This document shows, one piece after another, positions 10,270 through 21,350 of a stretch of DNA of 64,000 nt (position 1 is the first letter of the stretch; each line of letters opens with the position of its first letter). Made by a program: the position numbers and the translations under genes. The notes beneath the pieces were generated by a model, which saw nothing but the letters and a program-made list of their open reading frames with translations, was not told the DNA's origin and searched no databases. Origin of the DNA: Acheta domesticus (lineage: Eukaryota; Arthropoda; Insecta; Orthoptera; Gryllidae); assembly GCA_031308135.1 (NCBI GenBank), contig JAHLJT010003656.1:77612698-77676697 (forward strand), in the 5' to 3' direction.

Positions 10270-11560
10270 GTGGCTTGGGAACATGGGGCGTGAGGCGTGG
10301 GACATGAGGCGTGGGACATGAGGCGTGGGACATGAGGCGTGGGACATGAGGCGTGGGGCATGAGGCGTGGGACATGAGGCGTGGGACATGAGGCGTGGGA
10401 CATGAGGCGTGGGACATGGGGCGTGGGACATGGGGCGTGGGACATGGGGCGTGGGACATGGGGCGTGGGACATGGGGAGTGGGACATGGGGAGTGGGACA
10501 TGGGGAGTGGGACGTGGGGAGTGGGACGTGGGGGAGTGGGACGTGGGGAGTGGGACGTGGGGAGTGGGACGTGGGGAGTGGGACGTGGGGAGTGGGACGT
10601 GGGGAGTGGGACGTGGGGAGTGGGGACGTGGGGAGTGGGACGTGGGGAGTGGGACGTGGGGAGTGGGACGTGGGGAGTGGGACGTGGGGAGTGGGACGTG
10701 GGGAGTGGGACGTGGGGAGTGGGACGTGGGGAGTGGGACGTGGGGAGTGGGACGTGGGGAGTGGGACGTGGGGAGTGGGACGTGGGGAGTGGGACGTGGG
10801 AGTGGGACGTGGGGAGTGGGACGTGGGGAGTGGGACGTGGGGAGTGGGACGTGGGGAGTGGGACGTGGGGAGTGGGACGTGGGGAGTGGGACGTGGGGAG
10901 TGGGACGTGGGGAGTGGGACGTGGGGAGTGGGACGTGGGGAGTGGGACGTGGGGAGTGGGACGTGGGGAGTGGGACGTGGGGAGTGGGACGTGGGGAGTG
11001 GGACGTGGGGAGTGGGACGTGGGGAGTGGGACATGGGGAGTGGGACATGGGGAGTGGGACGTGGGGAGTGGGACGTGGGGAGTGGGACGTGGGGAGTGGG
11101 ACGTGGGGAGTGGGACGTGGGGAGTGGGACGTGGGGAGTGGGACGTGGGGAGTGGGACGTGGGGAGTGGGACGTGGGGAGTGGGACGTGGGGAGTGGGAC
11201 GTGGGGAGTGGGACGTGGGGAGTGGGACGTGGGGAGTGGGACGTGGGGAGGTGGGACGTGGGGAGTGGGACGTGGGGAGTGGGACGTGGGGAGTGGGACG
11301 TGGGGAGTGGGACGTGGGGAGTGGGACATGGGGAGTGAGACATGGGGAGTGAGACATGGGGAGTGAGACATGGGGAGTGAGACATGGGGAGTGAGACATG
11401 GGGAGTGAGACATGGGGAGTGAGACATGGGGAGTGAGACATGGGGAGTGAGACATGGGGAGTGAGACATGGGGAGTGAGACATGGGGAGTGAGACATGGG
11501 GAGTGAGACATGGGGAGTGAGACATGGGGAGTGAGACATGGGGAGTGAGACATGAGACGT
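10270..11560. repeat. 14-bp G-rich minisatellite in nervy intron
   Basis: About 90 head-to-tail 14-bp units, G-rich on the plus strand. Variants are arranged in zones: ACATGAGGCGTGGG (about 10290-10410), ACATGGGGCGTGGG (to about 10470), ACGTGGGGAGTGGG (to about 11320, the bulk) and ACATGGGGAGTGAG (to about 11560). Occasional 1-base indels shift the register, for example near 10530, 10620, 10798 and 11250. Alternating GGGG and GGG runs 3-4 bases apart fit a G-quadruplex-forming pattern. Three units make 42 bp, so every frame encodes a 14-residue repeat. Confidence 0.95.
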
Positions 11561-11709
11561 AGGGGCATGGGACGGGGGGGCGTGGAACGTGGGGGCGTGG
11601 AACGTGGGGGCGTGGAACGTGAGACGTAGGTCGTAAAACATGGCGGGGCGTGGGTAGTGGGATATGAGACGTGGAGATGAGGGAAGAGGGCTGAGGGCGC
11701 AGCGCTTAC

Positions 11710-12053
11710 CTGCTTGGTGAGCCTGGCGAGCGCGGCGAGGTCGCGCGTGAGCGGCGGCAGGTGGGCGCGCAGGAAGGGCACGACGAAGGGCCGCAGCGGG
11801 AAGTGCGTGGCGTCCTGCAGCGCGCGGTGGAAGTCGTCGACCGGCAGCGCGCCGGCGGCCAGCGACAGCACCAGCCCGCGCACGCGCTCGCCGGCCTCGG
11901 CCGACAGCTCGCCCGCGAACGCCACCAGCGTGGAGAGGAAGCGCCGCAGCTTGGTGCGGCCCGCGCCGCCCGCGCCCGCTGCCGCCGCCGCCGCAGCTGC
12001 CGCCGCCGCCGCCGCGGCCGCCGCCGACGCGTCCAGCGGCGGGCTGCCCCCGC
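11710..12053 (-). CDS. nvy: nervy/MTG co-repressor, TAFH/NHR1 domain exon
   Basis: Internal minus-strand exon with the core TAFH (NHR1) domain, the module with which Nervy/ETO proteins bind transcriptional activators such as E-proteins. After GGSPPLDAS comes an Ala run of about 16 residues, then TKLRRFLSTL, GERVRGLVLSL, FHRALQDATHFPLRPFVVPF and LPPLTRDLAALARLTKQ, all aligning with the NHR1 helices of MTG8/RUNX1T1. The start at the CAG of 12056-12054 is the one that matches the phase-1 end of the exon at 13349. The donor GTAAGC is at 11709-11704. The exon is 344 bp and leaves in phase 0, joining TPLQYARQHE at 581. Third codon positions are almost all G or C. The acceptor lacks a clear pyrimidine tract, so a start farther upstream is possible. 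Confidence 0.9.
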
Positions 12054-13348
12054 CTGCGCACACCGCACCTCGCTGTGGCGCTCCGCTCGCGCGATTGACG
12101 CCCCGCAGCCAATTGATAGAACTGCTCATTCGATTTGACTGACACAGCGTTGAGGCTGAATTATACTAAATTCAATAGCTCTTATATTTCATTTAGGAAG
12201 TAATCCAAACATTGTATTGTTGCTTACGGAGAATTAACAAAAACAGCAATAAAAATTACGTTTAAAGCGTAAAACTCACAGCAAATTAATAGAACTGCAA
12301 AATTAGATGATCCTTTCACTTGAAAACTGAATGACCATTCGTTAAGGCCGAAGGATAGTAAATTCAATGGTCTTTATGTTTCCATTATTATAAAAGAGAA
12401 ATTAATATTGTTCCTTATCGAGAACTAACAAACCGACATTCAGAGCGTGCGATTCTCAAAGAGGTCATAGCTAATTAATAGAATACACATTTCGATGTTT
12501 CATTCGCTGAAAATTTGACTGACCCTCCGTTGAAGTTGTTTAGTACGAGTGCACAAAAGGAAAAATACCTAGGAAAAGAATACCTGTTCATTGAATGTAA
12601 TTGTAATGTGATCGTTGTTGAAAATGACGTAATAAACAAATGTCGGAAGGTAAGCGTTCATTCTATTAATTTTAATGTAGTATTAAACTTAAATGTTTAA
12701 ACAATAAAACTTGTTAATAAGAGAAAATAACAACATATCTAGGGCCCATTCTCTTTCATTAAAAAGCCCGCATCGCTAGGCGAAATCCTTAACGAAGCTC
12801 CGTGATGACACAGAGGTTAAGCAATTCGAGAAAACGCAGATTTCTAGTTGGTTAACCATCTAGGATCCCCGGGATCTAACTATGCGGAGCTCCTGGGCGA
12901 AGAGATAAAAGGCAATGACTGACGATGACTGCTACCGAGGGCTGGCTAAATTAAAAGAACTACTCCAAATTTTCGACGCCAGTAGGTGTCGTACAATACA
13001 GTGCGCGAGGGAAGTCTCTCCACAATAAGCCGCGTCAGGGCATCCTTTTGATAATTGCATTTATATTGGTAGCAATCAGATGACTGGGGACAAAAGTGAA
13101 GGGGACAACACTTCTAGCATCTATTATGATTGTGGTGAGCTTTAGCTCGTGCTACCAACATATTTCTTTCACTAGCATTCTCACCAGCAAGATACCACTG
13201 GGGGGAGACATTCCTGGGGCACAACGTTGTTACGAATTGTAACAGAACTTCAAACAATCACGAAATTTGGTTGAGTAGAAAACTCAAAATTCTTTCTAAA
13301 GGCAAACGCTTAGTGTTTGAAACCCTTAATCGAGGGCTGAGGACTCAC
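12054..13348 (-). other. nervy intron (1.3 kb)
   Basis: Ordinary AT-rich intron between the exon at 13349-13567 and the NHR1 exon. The donor is GTGAGT at 13348-13343 and the acceptor TGCGCAG ends at 12054. No repeats or genes recognised inside. Confidence 0.6.
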
Positions 13349-13567
13349 TGTTGGCGGCGCCGTTGCGCAGCGGGCTGGCGTCTCCGTTGGCGAGGCGCAG
13401 CGGGGGCGCGCCGGGGCCCGGTCCGGGGCTCCCGTTGCCGCCCCCGGCCCCGCCCCCGCCGCCCCCGCTCAGGCGCGCGCCCTCGGGGCTGTCGGGCGTC
13501 TTGACGCGCTCGCGCCCCGCGCCGCCCCCGGCGCCTCGCTCGCTGCCTCCGCCTCCACCTCCGCCTC
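13349..13567 (-). CDS. nvy: nervy/MTG co-repressor, N-terminal exon before NHR1
   Basis: Minus-strand internal exon of 219 bp, phase 1 at both ends, between acceptor TTCTAG (with a pyrimidine-rich TTGTTTTCTCC upstream) and donor GTGAGT. It encodes a Gly-rich run, RERVKTPDSPEG, a second Gly/Pro-rich stretch and LRLANGDASPLRNGAAN. The TPDSP motif recalls the PDSP near the N terminus of vertebrate MTG8, and the Asn-Gly-rich stretch sits where MTG proteins have their Ser/Asn/Gly-rich region before NHR1. No in-frame ATG lies just upstream, so an earlier exon must supply the start. Assignment rests on splice phase, motif and position, since the sequence itself is low-complexity. Confidence 0.7.
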
Positions 13568-16500
13568 CTAGAACATGGAGAAAACAATGTGTCGTGTGGC
13601 GTCGTGGCAACGCTTTCAAGCGGGCGGCATGCCTAAGCCGGAAGCTGTGGTGAAAGGGCGCACCTGTGCTAAAAATAAAGAGACGCCAGAAAGTGGCTGC
13701 TCCAGGAAACACCCCACGTCAAACGAACTATTGAGAAATGTTAGTGGCGAGTCTTGGACGATTGTGCAAGACCCCTAGAATTGGCTAGCCATCGAACCTG
13801 GGAACGCCGATAGCATGGCGCCGGGTGGGGGAGACGGGGGTGTATGTAAGGGAGCGCTTTCTGTGCTCGCGGAGATTCAGGAGAGATTCGTTAAGTTTAG
13901 TTGTCAGCTGAAGGGCTGGTCGGGATCCAGTGCACTCAAGCACATGGTTTCCGGGGCGGAGACCGTTTTGGCGCCAGGCCATGTAGGTACGTTAGTTACC
14001 GGGGACATAACGTCCGATAGCATTGCATCAAGCGTTGTTACTTGCTTTAGGGAAGTGGCACTGGGCTGTAGGTCTAGGGGTTTGAATGTAGAGATAAATG
14101 AATTGAATGGGTTGATTCAGCATGTCGGCTACCGATACGACTTAAGCTGCAACCAGACGATTAAATATCTAGAGCTGACCTTCAAGACTCAACTGGAAAA
14201 CACACATATCACTGAAATAACAAGAAGAAAAAATCAAAGTAGCTCAACTAAAACCCCTTACCAACTCCAAAGCTGCCTATCCTTAATTAATGCCGTTACA
14301 CTTTACAAATCCATTATCTTATATGTTTTTTTCTAAAAAACTGAAATTTGTATTGAGAGGGTTATTACTTTTATGCCAATTATTTCCTGATTATATATAA
14401 CGATTTCATGGTAATTAATTTATTTATTGTTAATTACAAACTACTACCAACTATTTCCAGGGAAATAAATTATTTTGTTTGTTACAGTATAGGATATGAT
14501 CTACTGAGCTCTACCTCTAAAGAATTCTACAAAGATAAATCTTTAAATATTTCAGACACGTGTGTGTTATGACAATTATGTAGTCGCGATTGTTAAATAA
14601 ATATTCAAATATGTAGTCTTCACTACACAATTGTAGTCACCCACATGTGAAACAAAAGTGAATTGCGATTGTGTCTATAAGTAACAAAAAGTTTTTGAAC
14701 TCGTTAGTGGGGCTAATTCAAGAAATCCAACTGTAAACACGAATAAAAAGTAACTAATTTCAAATTGGAATTTTTATTCCATTTCAACATTTAATGAACT
14801 CTATTGTAGAAAAAACAGACAGAATAAAGAATATTCATCGAATGGATAACTTTTATGCTTAAAATTCATATTGGCTTTGGAGATAGGATTTCCATTGCGA
14901 TACGACAGTATTTGTAACTTAGCACATACACCTGGCAGTCGTAGATTGAATACAATGTCACAAAAATTCTCTGTCAAGGAGAGTTCGTTACCTTTTTTAA
15001 CGAAAACCATCAGAAACAACGCAAATAAGCAACGCTGTGCAGTAAAATCACAAATGAGGTCACACGATCCAGAAAACGTTGAAAATAAATAGCAGATGTG
15101 ATGCAAAAGCAGTGATATCGCACAACCAACGGCAATATATTTCATTCGGTTTTTTATTTGCCCAGTAAATGAATACTTTCAATTTAAAAATACTTAAACC
15201 AACACGATCAAAAACTCCCAGTGGTTAACATTATTACGCCTGCAGCAAAAATCTCTGCAATCTACCGATGATTCGAAACAAAGTTTTGTTTTATTATGTG
15301 AAAAGTTGGCTGTTCACCTACTAAATGGAATGCAAATGTTATTGAAAATGGGTCATATTTATTTCGCCTTCACGAACATAACTCCCATTTCTGAGGAGTA
15401 CGTTATGAGTTTTATTTTTATAATTATTTTCAAAGAGAGAAAAACAAATAAACATAAACTAATAGAAATTAACAATCATCAGAATTAAATTCGATTTCCG
15501 GCTTATATATCTTTGACCTGTCATCATGTGATTTACGTTTCTCAATTTCCAAATTTTAAGACTGCGGCTGGCGAATCTTAGAATTTCTTGAATGGAAACC
15601 CAGTATATTTCTTAAAACTTCCAAATTCCTAGTAGATAATAACAGAAATGATAGTTTAATTAGGCAACATTCCACCAAAAGAAACATTTTATTATTGTAA
15701 AATATGTAATATAAAGGTTTGTTTTACACACTTCAAAAAATACAAATCTCTTTCAGTCATTGAAGGTAATATTGACGATATCAGTATTATATATCACGCG
15801 TACTGATAATATAGAGGTAATCCTACATGTAAGAACTTACTTATCTGTGAAGTCCATCTAGAAAGCAGACGTAAAAGTATCCGAGTAAAAGCAAATGCCC
15901 TTGCCTAGGAAATGTTGCACCTATTTAAGAGAAGATAAGTAGACGACGAGGAAGCGGTGGAAAAATTGTTCTTAAAGACTGATGTATAGATCATGAGTAA
16001 CTATGCTTTTTAGACGTAGCTTGAAAATAAATTGCGCTGAAACGAATTTCTTCAAAGTTGGTAATGTAATGTGCGATATTCCTTAAGGTATTCCTGGCGT
16101 GTAGATCGTTCCTGGTCCACTTGGAACTTTAGATGCCGTCCGTACATTACGTTAGGCAAAATTGGAATATTTTTGGAATAGTCCCTCTCTCCCTGTAACG
16201 CACCTGTAAAATGCCCTGGAACCTCCTAAATAGTTACATAACTCCAATTTATATTAATTAAAAATGAATTATACAGCAGTAATTTATTAAATTGTATAGC
16301 AATAACAATTTGTATTAATTTTATTTGTGTTGTATAATTTATAATAATTAATGTCAAAATTGCTTGGCGATGTGAACTACACCTAAAAAGGTTGGGGGCA
16401 ATGGTGAAGGAATTATGCATAGGCGAGAAAATTTGAGACTAGTCGCTTTTTTGGAATACTGTTGTAACTAAGAAAATGCGATTTTTAAGGTGCATTGATC

Positions 16501-17275
16501 CAAACAAGATTATGCTGAATAAGTGTCTATCCCTGAAATCATTACAATTGCCAATTGGTGGCAGGTTGTATCGTGGACGAGATCGCCATTTATTTTTGTG
16601 GAAAAATGTTGTCTACAAATTTCAGAGTTTTACATAATCCGTTTTAATAAATATAAAATCCAAGGGACATAAACAATTTTTTATATAACTTGCAAGACAT
16701 CGATTAATTGAAAGCAAATGAAGTTGTAGGAAAATTAAATATCGCTCTCTTGTATAAAACAGTTTTCCTACGTTACAACAGTATTCTGAAAAGCGACGTG
16801 TACTAAAAAAATCCTACCACTGGATGCTCTAACCTAGAACGCCCAGGTCTACCAGCTCCAGTTGGCCACCGGGAAGTACATAGACTATCGCAGACAATAG
16901 TTAACAGGCATATTAATACAAATTAAAACCTTAATCAACTATTTCAAATGCATCAACAAACAAAAAAATAATTATTTCAAATAAATGCTACCTTTATTAA
17001 TTAAAGTAAAATTTTGAGAAATCCTAGAAAGATTTATGAACAGTCTTTTCATGATTCATATCTCTCATAAGTATGACATTTTCCCAGATATCTTTTTTTA
17101 TTCGAGGTAGGGGATAAATAGTGCACTCTGGGAAATTCTTACGAGGGAGAAGGCACCCACAATTGAGAGGCAAGGCATCCACCAGTTTGCGCATACTCTA
17201 TAATAGATTTCTAATTAGGGAGACATTTGAAAACTAATTCAAAGCCAAGAAAAACTCATAATACTCAGACTGACA
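13568..17275. other. Upstream non-coding DNA, one unassigned open frame
   Basis: A 173-codon open frame on the plus strand (13815-14336) contains IKYLELTFKTQLENTHI near 14160, faintly like the end of a LINE reverse transcriptase (KYLGxxFD...W..HI). The match is too short to call. From 14340 to 17275 the sequence is AT-rich with no recognisable feature. If the nervy first exon lies farther right, this is nervy intron. Confidence 0.4.
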
Positions 17276-17793
17276 AAGGTGGCTCAGGGCATTAACTGAA
17301 GTCACTGCAGTGCCTCAAAGCGGAAGGTCCTATGGTTCGGGTACTGATGGTGGCAGGATTTTCGAAACTAGCTACACAACTGAGTCGATCGTCTGGAGTA
17401 GAATTCTAGCGGCCGGCTGCTGTGATCGGTAGATTTTCCGAACAATGCCAGGCGAATGCCGGAACTCTTAACAAACGGGCCACGGACCTATCCTTTCTCT
17501 TGCGTTTCCTACCTCACCCAATACATACACACACACACTTACATTTACATGCACCACACTACGACACTGGTCGGGAATTTAGAGACTGCCCTGGCTAGGG
17601 CGGTGTCCCATTGGTGGGAGATACTTGGTTGGGGAAAATCCCCGCACGATGACGTAGGTCGGCCGCGGATCTCGCCAGCCAACGGGCGAAATATCACTGT
17701 CACTTCCCCCGTTGAAAATATGCACTATACTTACTGAACTATCGATTTAAGCAGTTGGCGCGCCCGGAATCGCTAATCAATCAACCAATCGAT
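17276..17793 (+). mobile_element. Long SINE, AATC-tailed family, copy 1
   Basis: Starts with a tRNA-like head (GGTGGCTCAGGGCAT ... GGTTCGGG, then TGGCAGGATTTTCGA). Conserved body blocks follow in order: a GGCCGGCTGCTGTGATCGG box, AACGGGCCACGG, a CA-rich microsatellite, GGTGGGAGATA, GGGGAAAATCC and GCGGATCTCGCC. It ends in CGCCCGGAATCGCTAATCAATCAACC. Six or more copies or fragments in this window share the block order. Confidence 0.75.
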
Positions 17794-17904
17794 TGTAATA
17801 CTCAGTCGATGACTATATCGACGACCCCCCACGCTGCATAGTTGGCTACCCGATGGAAGATTATCGCATCCGGTCGCATTCAGAAGAGTCAAGGAAACTC
17901 GGGG

Positions 17905-18135
17905 TATTATTTTTGCGAGTGTCCGTCGGGAGCGCCACCGACCGCGGGGGGGAGGCGAAGGGGGGAGGGGCGGGGGAGGCCGAGGCTTGAGGCCGGGAAT
18001 ACCAACGACGTGCGCCGCGGGCTTTGAATACTAAGGGGCCTTCGCGGGCGGAGCTGCAACCTTAATTGCCCGCGCCGCCCGTGCTGCCCGCCTCGCGCTC
18101 TGACGCCTTCGCGGATAGCGCGCGCGCGCACCACG
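17905..18135. other. CpG-rich island
   Basis: A sharp GC-rich block (GCCGCGGGC, GCGCGCGCGC) between two SINE copies. No recognisable exon. A promoter or enhancer island is possible on composition alone. Confidence 0.35.
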
Positions 18136-18162
18136 CAACTCTTCTGTCACTCGGACCGGCTT

Positions 18163-18263
18163 AGGTGGCTCAGGGCATCAGTTGATGTCACTGCAGTACC
18201 TCAGACCTAGGGAGGTGCCCGTGTTCCAGTTCCGGCACTGGCAGGATTTTCGACACTAGTTAC
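18163..18263 (+). mobile_element. Long SINE, AATC-tailed family, head fragment
   Basis: Only the tRNA-like head remains: TTAGGTGGCTCAGGGCATCAGTTGATGTCACTGCAG through TGGCAGGATTTTCGACACTAG. It stops where the mariner end begins, so the mariner inserted into it or a deletion joined the two. Confidence 0.7.
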
Positions 18264-18265
18264 AT

Positions 18266-18604
18266 ACAAGGGTTGGATAAAAAGTAACGAGAAATGTTTT
18301 TTTTTCTCTGAAATTATTTTATTAACAGAGGTGTTTACATATACACACCTTCCGAATAATCCCTTCTGTTATCCATGACCTTTTGCCAAATGTTAGGTAG
18401 GCATTGTACACCATCTGCGCGTCTATTTCTGTTGGTGTCCCATATTGACCGCCTTATAGGATGAATAATTTCTTCTCTTGTATCGTACCGGATTATTTGC
18501 TGCGGTTCTTTCATTTTGCTGAAGATATCATAACGATAGGGACTCATATCAGGTGAATAAGGTGGATGTTCCAGAATTCTCCATTGCCAGAGGTAAATTA
18601 GCAT
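18266..18604 (-). pseudogene. mariner transposase C-terminal remnant with one terminal end
   Basis: Minus-strand frame encodes the mariner transposase C terminus: LEHPPYSPDMSPYRYDIF, then TREEIIHPI and RRADGVQCLPNIWQKVM. In mariners this enzyme performs cut-and-paste transposition with a DD34D triad. The position of the third Asp (SPxDYxLF) reads Arg here. The element's 3' end, CAAGGGTTGGATAAAAAGTAACG at 18266 after a TA, looks like a terminal inverted repeat followed by a T run. The N-terminal two-thirds and the other end are missing. Confidence 0.8.
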
Positions 18605-19880
18605 TCAAATTATAAATGTCTTCAGAGTTCCGTATTTTTTCTTATTTTATATCATCTTAATAACATACAGAGCCCGCAGGGTGCTTCAGTATTCTGATTG
18701 CCTTCTGAGTTTTAGAACAGTAATAAACACAATCTGACGAAACATTTAACAGAACGATGACCAATCATTGGTTACTCAACAGTAAACCTGCATGTAATTA
18801 GTAAAAAACTGTAGTATAATGATGGTAAATCATATTGACTATCATTATGAAATGCGCTCCAGTCATCTAATAGAATTATATTATGGGGAACAAGTATTCT
18901 AGTGATGCAAGAAAAGAACACGGATTTTCAGGTCATGCCTATAATATTTACGTAGCGTAGTAATTATACTGATTCAGTGCACAACAGTGATGTTAATAGA
19001 GTCTGGAAAAAACCCTTTGAATTTATTCACACATAAAACAAAATGATTAATTACTGTGAGTTTTTACGATCCACATATTTAGGGAAACCACTTCTTGATA
19101 AGATCAACACTTCGTGAGCTTATTGATAGAGATTGTTGCATTGACCACATTGCTTCGAAGCTTCTCAGACTCAAGATACATCAGTTCTCAGACTGATGGA
19201 AATATTCTAGAACTGTATTTAGTGAAAATTTCATTCAACAAGCTAGTTTAGTTTCGAGCTGTAATTCATAGTGCGGAAATGTATTGATTCACTGTTCAGA
19301 TATAGAGTTGGCACAAAAGACTGATCAGATGTTGAAAGTAGATACGTAATATATTATCAAATAGAGAACCTTACAACCCCATTCAGTTGTTGGCAGTAAT
19401 TAATTCTGAGTGACCCAAATATGGAAATGATGTGAGCAGATTCCGTATATTTGTTGGCATGGAAGGGGTGTATTTCTGTTTTTGAATAGAATGTTTTCAT
19501 GTAGAATTCTAATGTGCTTGACAAAATATTACATGTTAAAAATACTATAGTTTTCAGTGAAATACATAAATAATAGGGCAATATTTCAAATTTGAGTTTC
19601 ATTTTTGAAAGTTTCCACTAAAATAAACAATAATTGAAATATTACGGTCAACATAACGGCAAAATTAGCATTTCAGTCGGCAGTTCTAAAAAAAAAAGTA
19701 TTGTGTTATTGTGTGCATCAGATAAAAAACTATTCTAGTAGATTAATTTACGTATCATTCTAATATTTTGAGGGAAGTGCTCCCTCCTCAGAGGAAAGGG
19801 GAGAACATTCTTCAAAGAGAACTATTTATTAGGCGACATAATAATTACTTCTTTTGCTCTCTGGGTGCTGCTTCTGGCTT
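18605..19880. other. AT-rich DNA, nothing recognised
   Basis: No coding, RNA or repeat signal seen beyond short AT-rich runs. Confidence 0.5.
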
Positions 19881-19881
19881 T

Positions 19882-20330
19882 CGAGTCCTGACGTGCGAGA
19901 GTTCGGCGCGGGGAGCAGGGAGGGAGGCTGGCCACAGGCGCCTGGCGCGGCCGCGCGCACGTGGGCATGCGTGAGGGGCGGGGCGCGGGTTACCTTTGCT
20001 GCCGGCCGATCGCTGCACGGGCGGAGGCGCGGGGGCGGGGCAGGACAGGGAGGGGCGGGGCGGGGGCGGGTGTTGGCAGCCGCCGGCACAAAAACACAAT
20101 CGGCGGGCGGGCGTGCGTCTGACACTCGAGTAATGGCGGAGCGGTCAGCTGCTGCCGACACCCCCATTGAGGCCGCCGCCGCCCTCGCCGCCCCCGCCGC
20201 CCCCGCCGCCCCTGCCGCTCCCGCCGCCGCCGCCGCCGCCGGCCGCGCATTGTCGCCTTGCGAGAGCCGCTGCGCCACGGCCCCGGCCCACTCCATCGCC
20301 CGCGCCTCCTCCAACGCCCACGCCCTCCAT
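19882..20330. other. CpG-rich island; possible first-exon or promoter region
   Basis: GC-rich, CpG-dense stretch. On the minus strand GGCAGCAAAG is followed by GTAACC at 19991-19986, a plausible splice donor. On the plus strand ATGGCGGAGCGG at 20132 opens a short Ala/Pro-rich frame that runs into the minisatellite. Neither strand gives a recognisable protein. An alternative nervy first exon is conceivable, since the donor can be read in phase 1, but unproven. Confidence 0.3.
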
Positions 20331-21350
20331 CGCCCACGCCCTCTCCATCACCCACACCCTCTCCATCGCCCACGCTATCTCCTTTGCTCATGATCTCTCC
20401 ACCGCCCACCTCTCTCCATCGCCCACGCTCTCTCCTTCACCCACGCTCACTCCTTCGCCCACGCTCTCTCCTTCGCCCACGCTCTCTCCTTCGCCCACGC
20501 TCTCTCCTTCGCCCACGCTCTCTCCTTCGCCCACGCTCTCTCCTTCGCCCACGCTCTCTCCTTCGCCCACGCGCTCTCCTTCGCCCACCGCGCTCTCCTT
20601 CGCCCACGCGCTCTCCTTCGCCCACGCGCTCTCCTTCGCCCACGCGCTCTCCTTCGCCCATGCCCTCTCCATCGCCCACGCCCTCTCCATCGCCCACGCC
20701 CGCTCCATCGCCCACGCCCTCTCCATCGCCACGCCCTCCATCGCCCACGCCCTCTCCATCGCCCACGCCCTCTCCATCGCCCACGCCCTCTCCATCGCCC
20801 ACGCCCTCTCCATCGCCCACGCCCTCTCCATCGCCCACGCCCTCTCCATCGCCCACGCCCTCTCCATCGCCCACGCCCTCTCCATCGCCCACGCCCTCTC
20901 CATCGCCCACGCCCTCTCCATCGCCCACGCCCTCTCCATCGCCCACGCCCTCTCCATCGCCCACGCCCTCTCCATCGCCCACGCCCTCTCCATCGCCCAC
21001 GCCCTCTCCATCGCCCACGCCCTCTCCATCGCCCACGCCCGCTCCATCGCCCACGCCCTCTCCATCGCCCACGCCCTCTCCATCGCCCACGCCCTCTCCA
21101 TCGCCCACGCCCTCTCCATCGCCCACGCCCTCTTCATCGCTCACGCTCACTCCAACGCCCACGCTCCCTCAATCGCCCACGCTCCCTCAATCGCCCACGC
21201 TGTCTCCTTCGCCCACGCTCTCTCCTTTCCTACGCTCTCCATCACCCACATCTTCCATCACACAATCCCTCCATCATCGACGCTCTCCATCAGCCACATC
21301 CTCTCTATCGCCCCGCGTCCTCAATTGCCACCATATCACACGCCCTCCAT
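20295..21350. repeat. 18-bp minisatellite
   Basis: More than 45 head-to-tail 18-bp units, C-rich on the plus strand. CTCTCTCCTTCGCCCACG dominates at 20420-20660 and CCCTCTCCATCGCCCACG at 20660-21130. Because 18 is a multiple of three and the unit is stop-free, long frames exist on both strands (up to 713 codons from 20258). Their residues are pure repeat and none is taken as a gene. Confidence 0.95.

Noticed and set aside
10381..11366. Gly/Trp/Glu-rich plus-strand frames of about 320 codons
   Set aside because: Pure translations of the 14-bp unit in three frames; no unique sequence.
10060..12145. Two open frames of about 690 codons on the minus strand
   Set aside because: Most of their length is the 14-bp minisatellite. 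Only the first part is the real NHR1 exon, which ends at a good splice donor.
13815..14336. 173-codon plus-strand frame with an RT-like IKYLELTFKTQL stretch
   Set aside because: Only one short stretch resembles a LINE and no catalytic motif is present.
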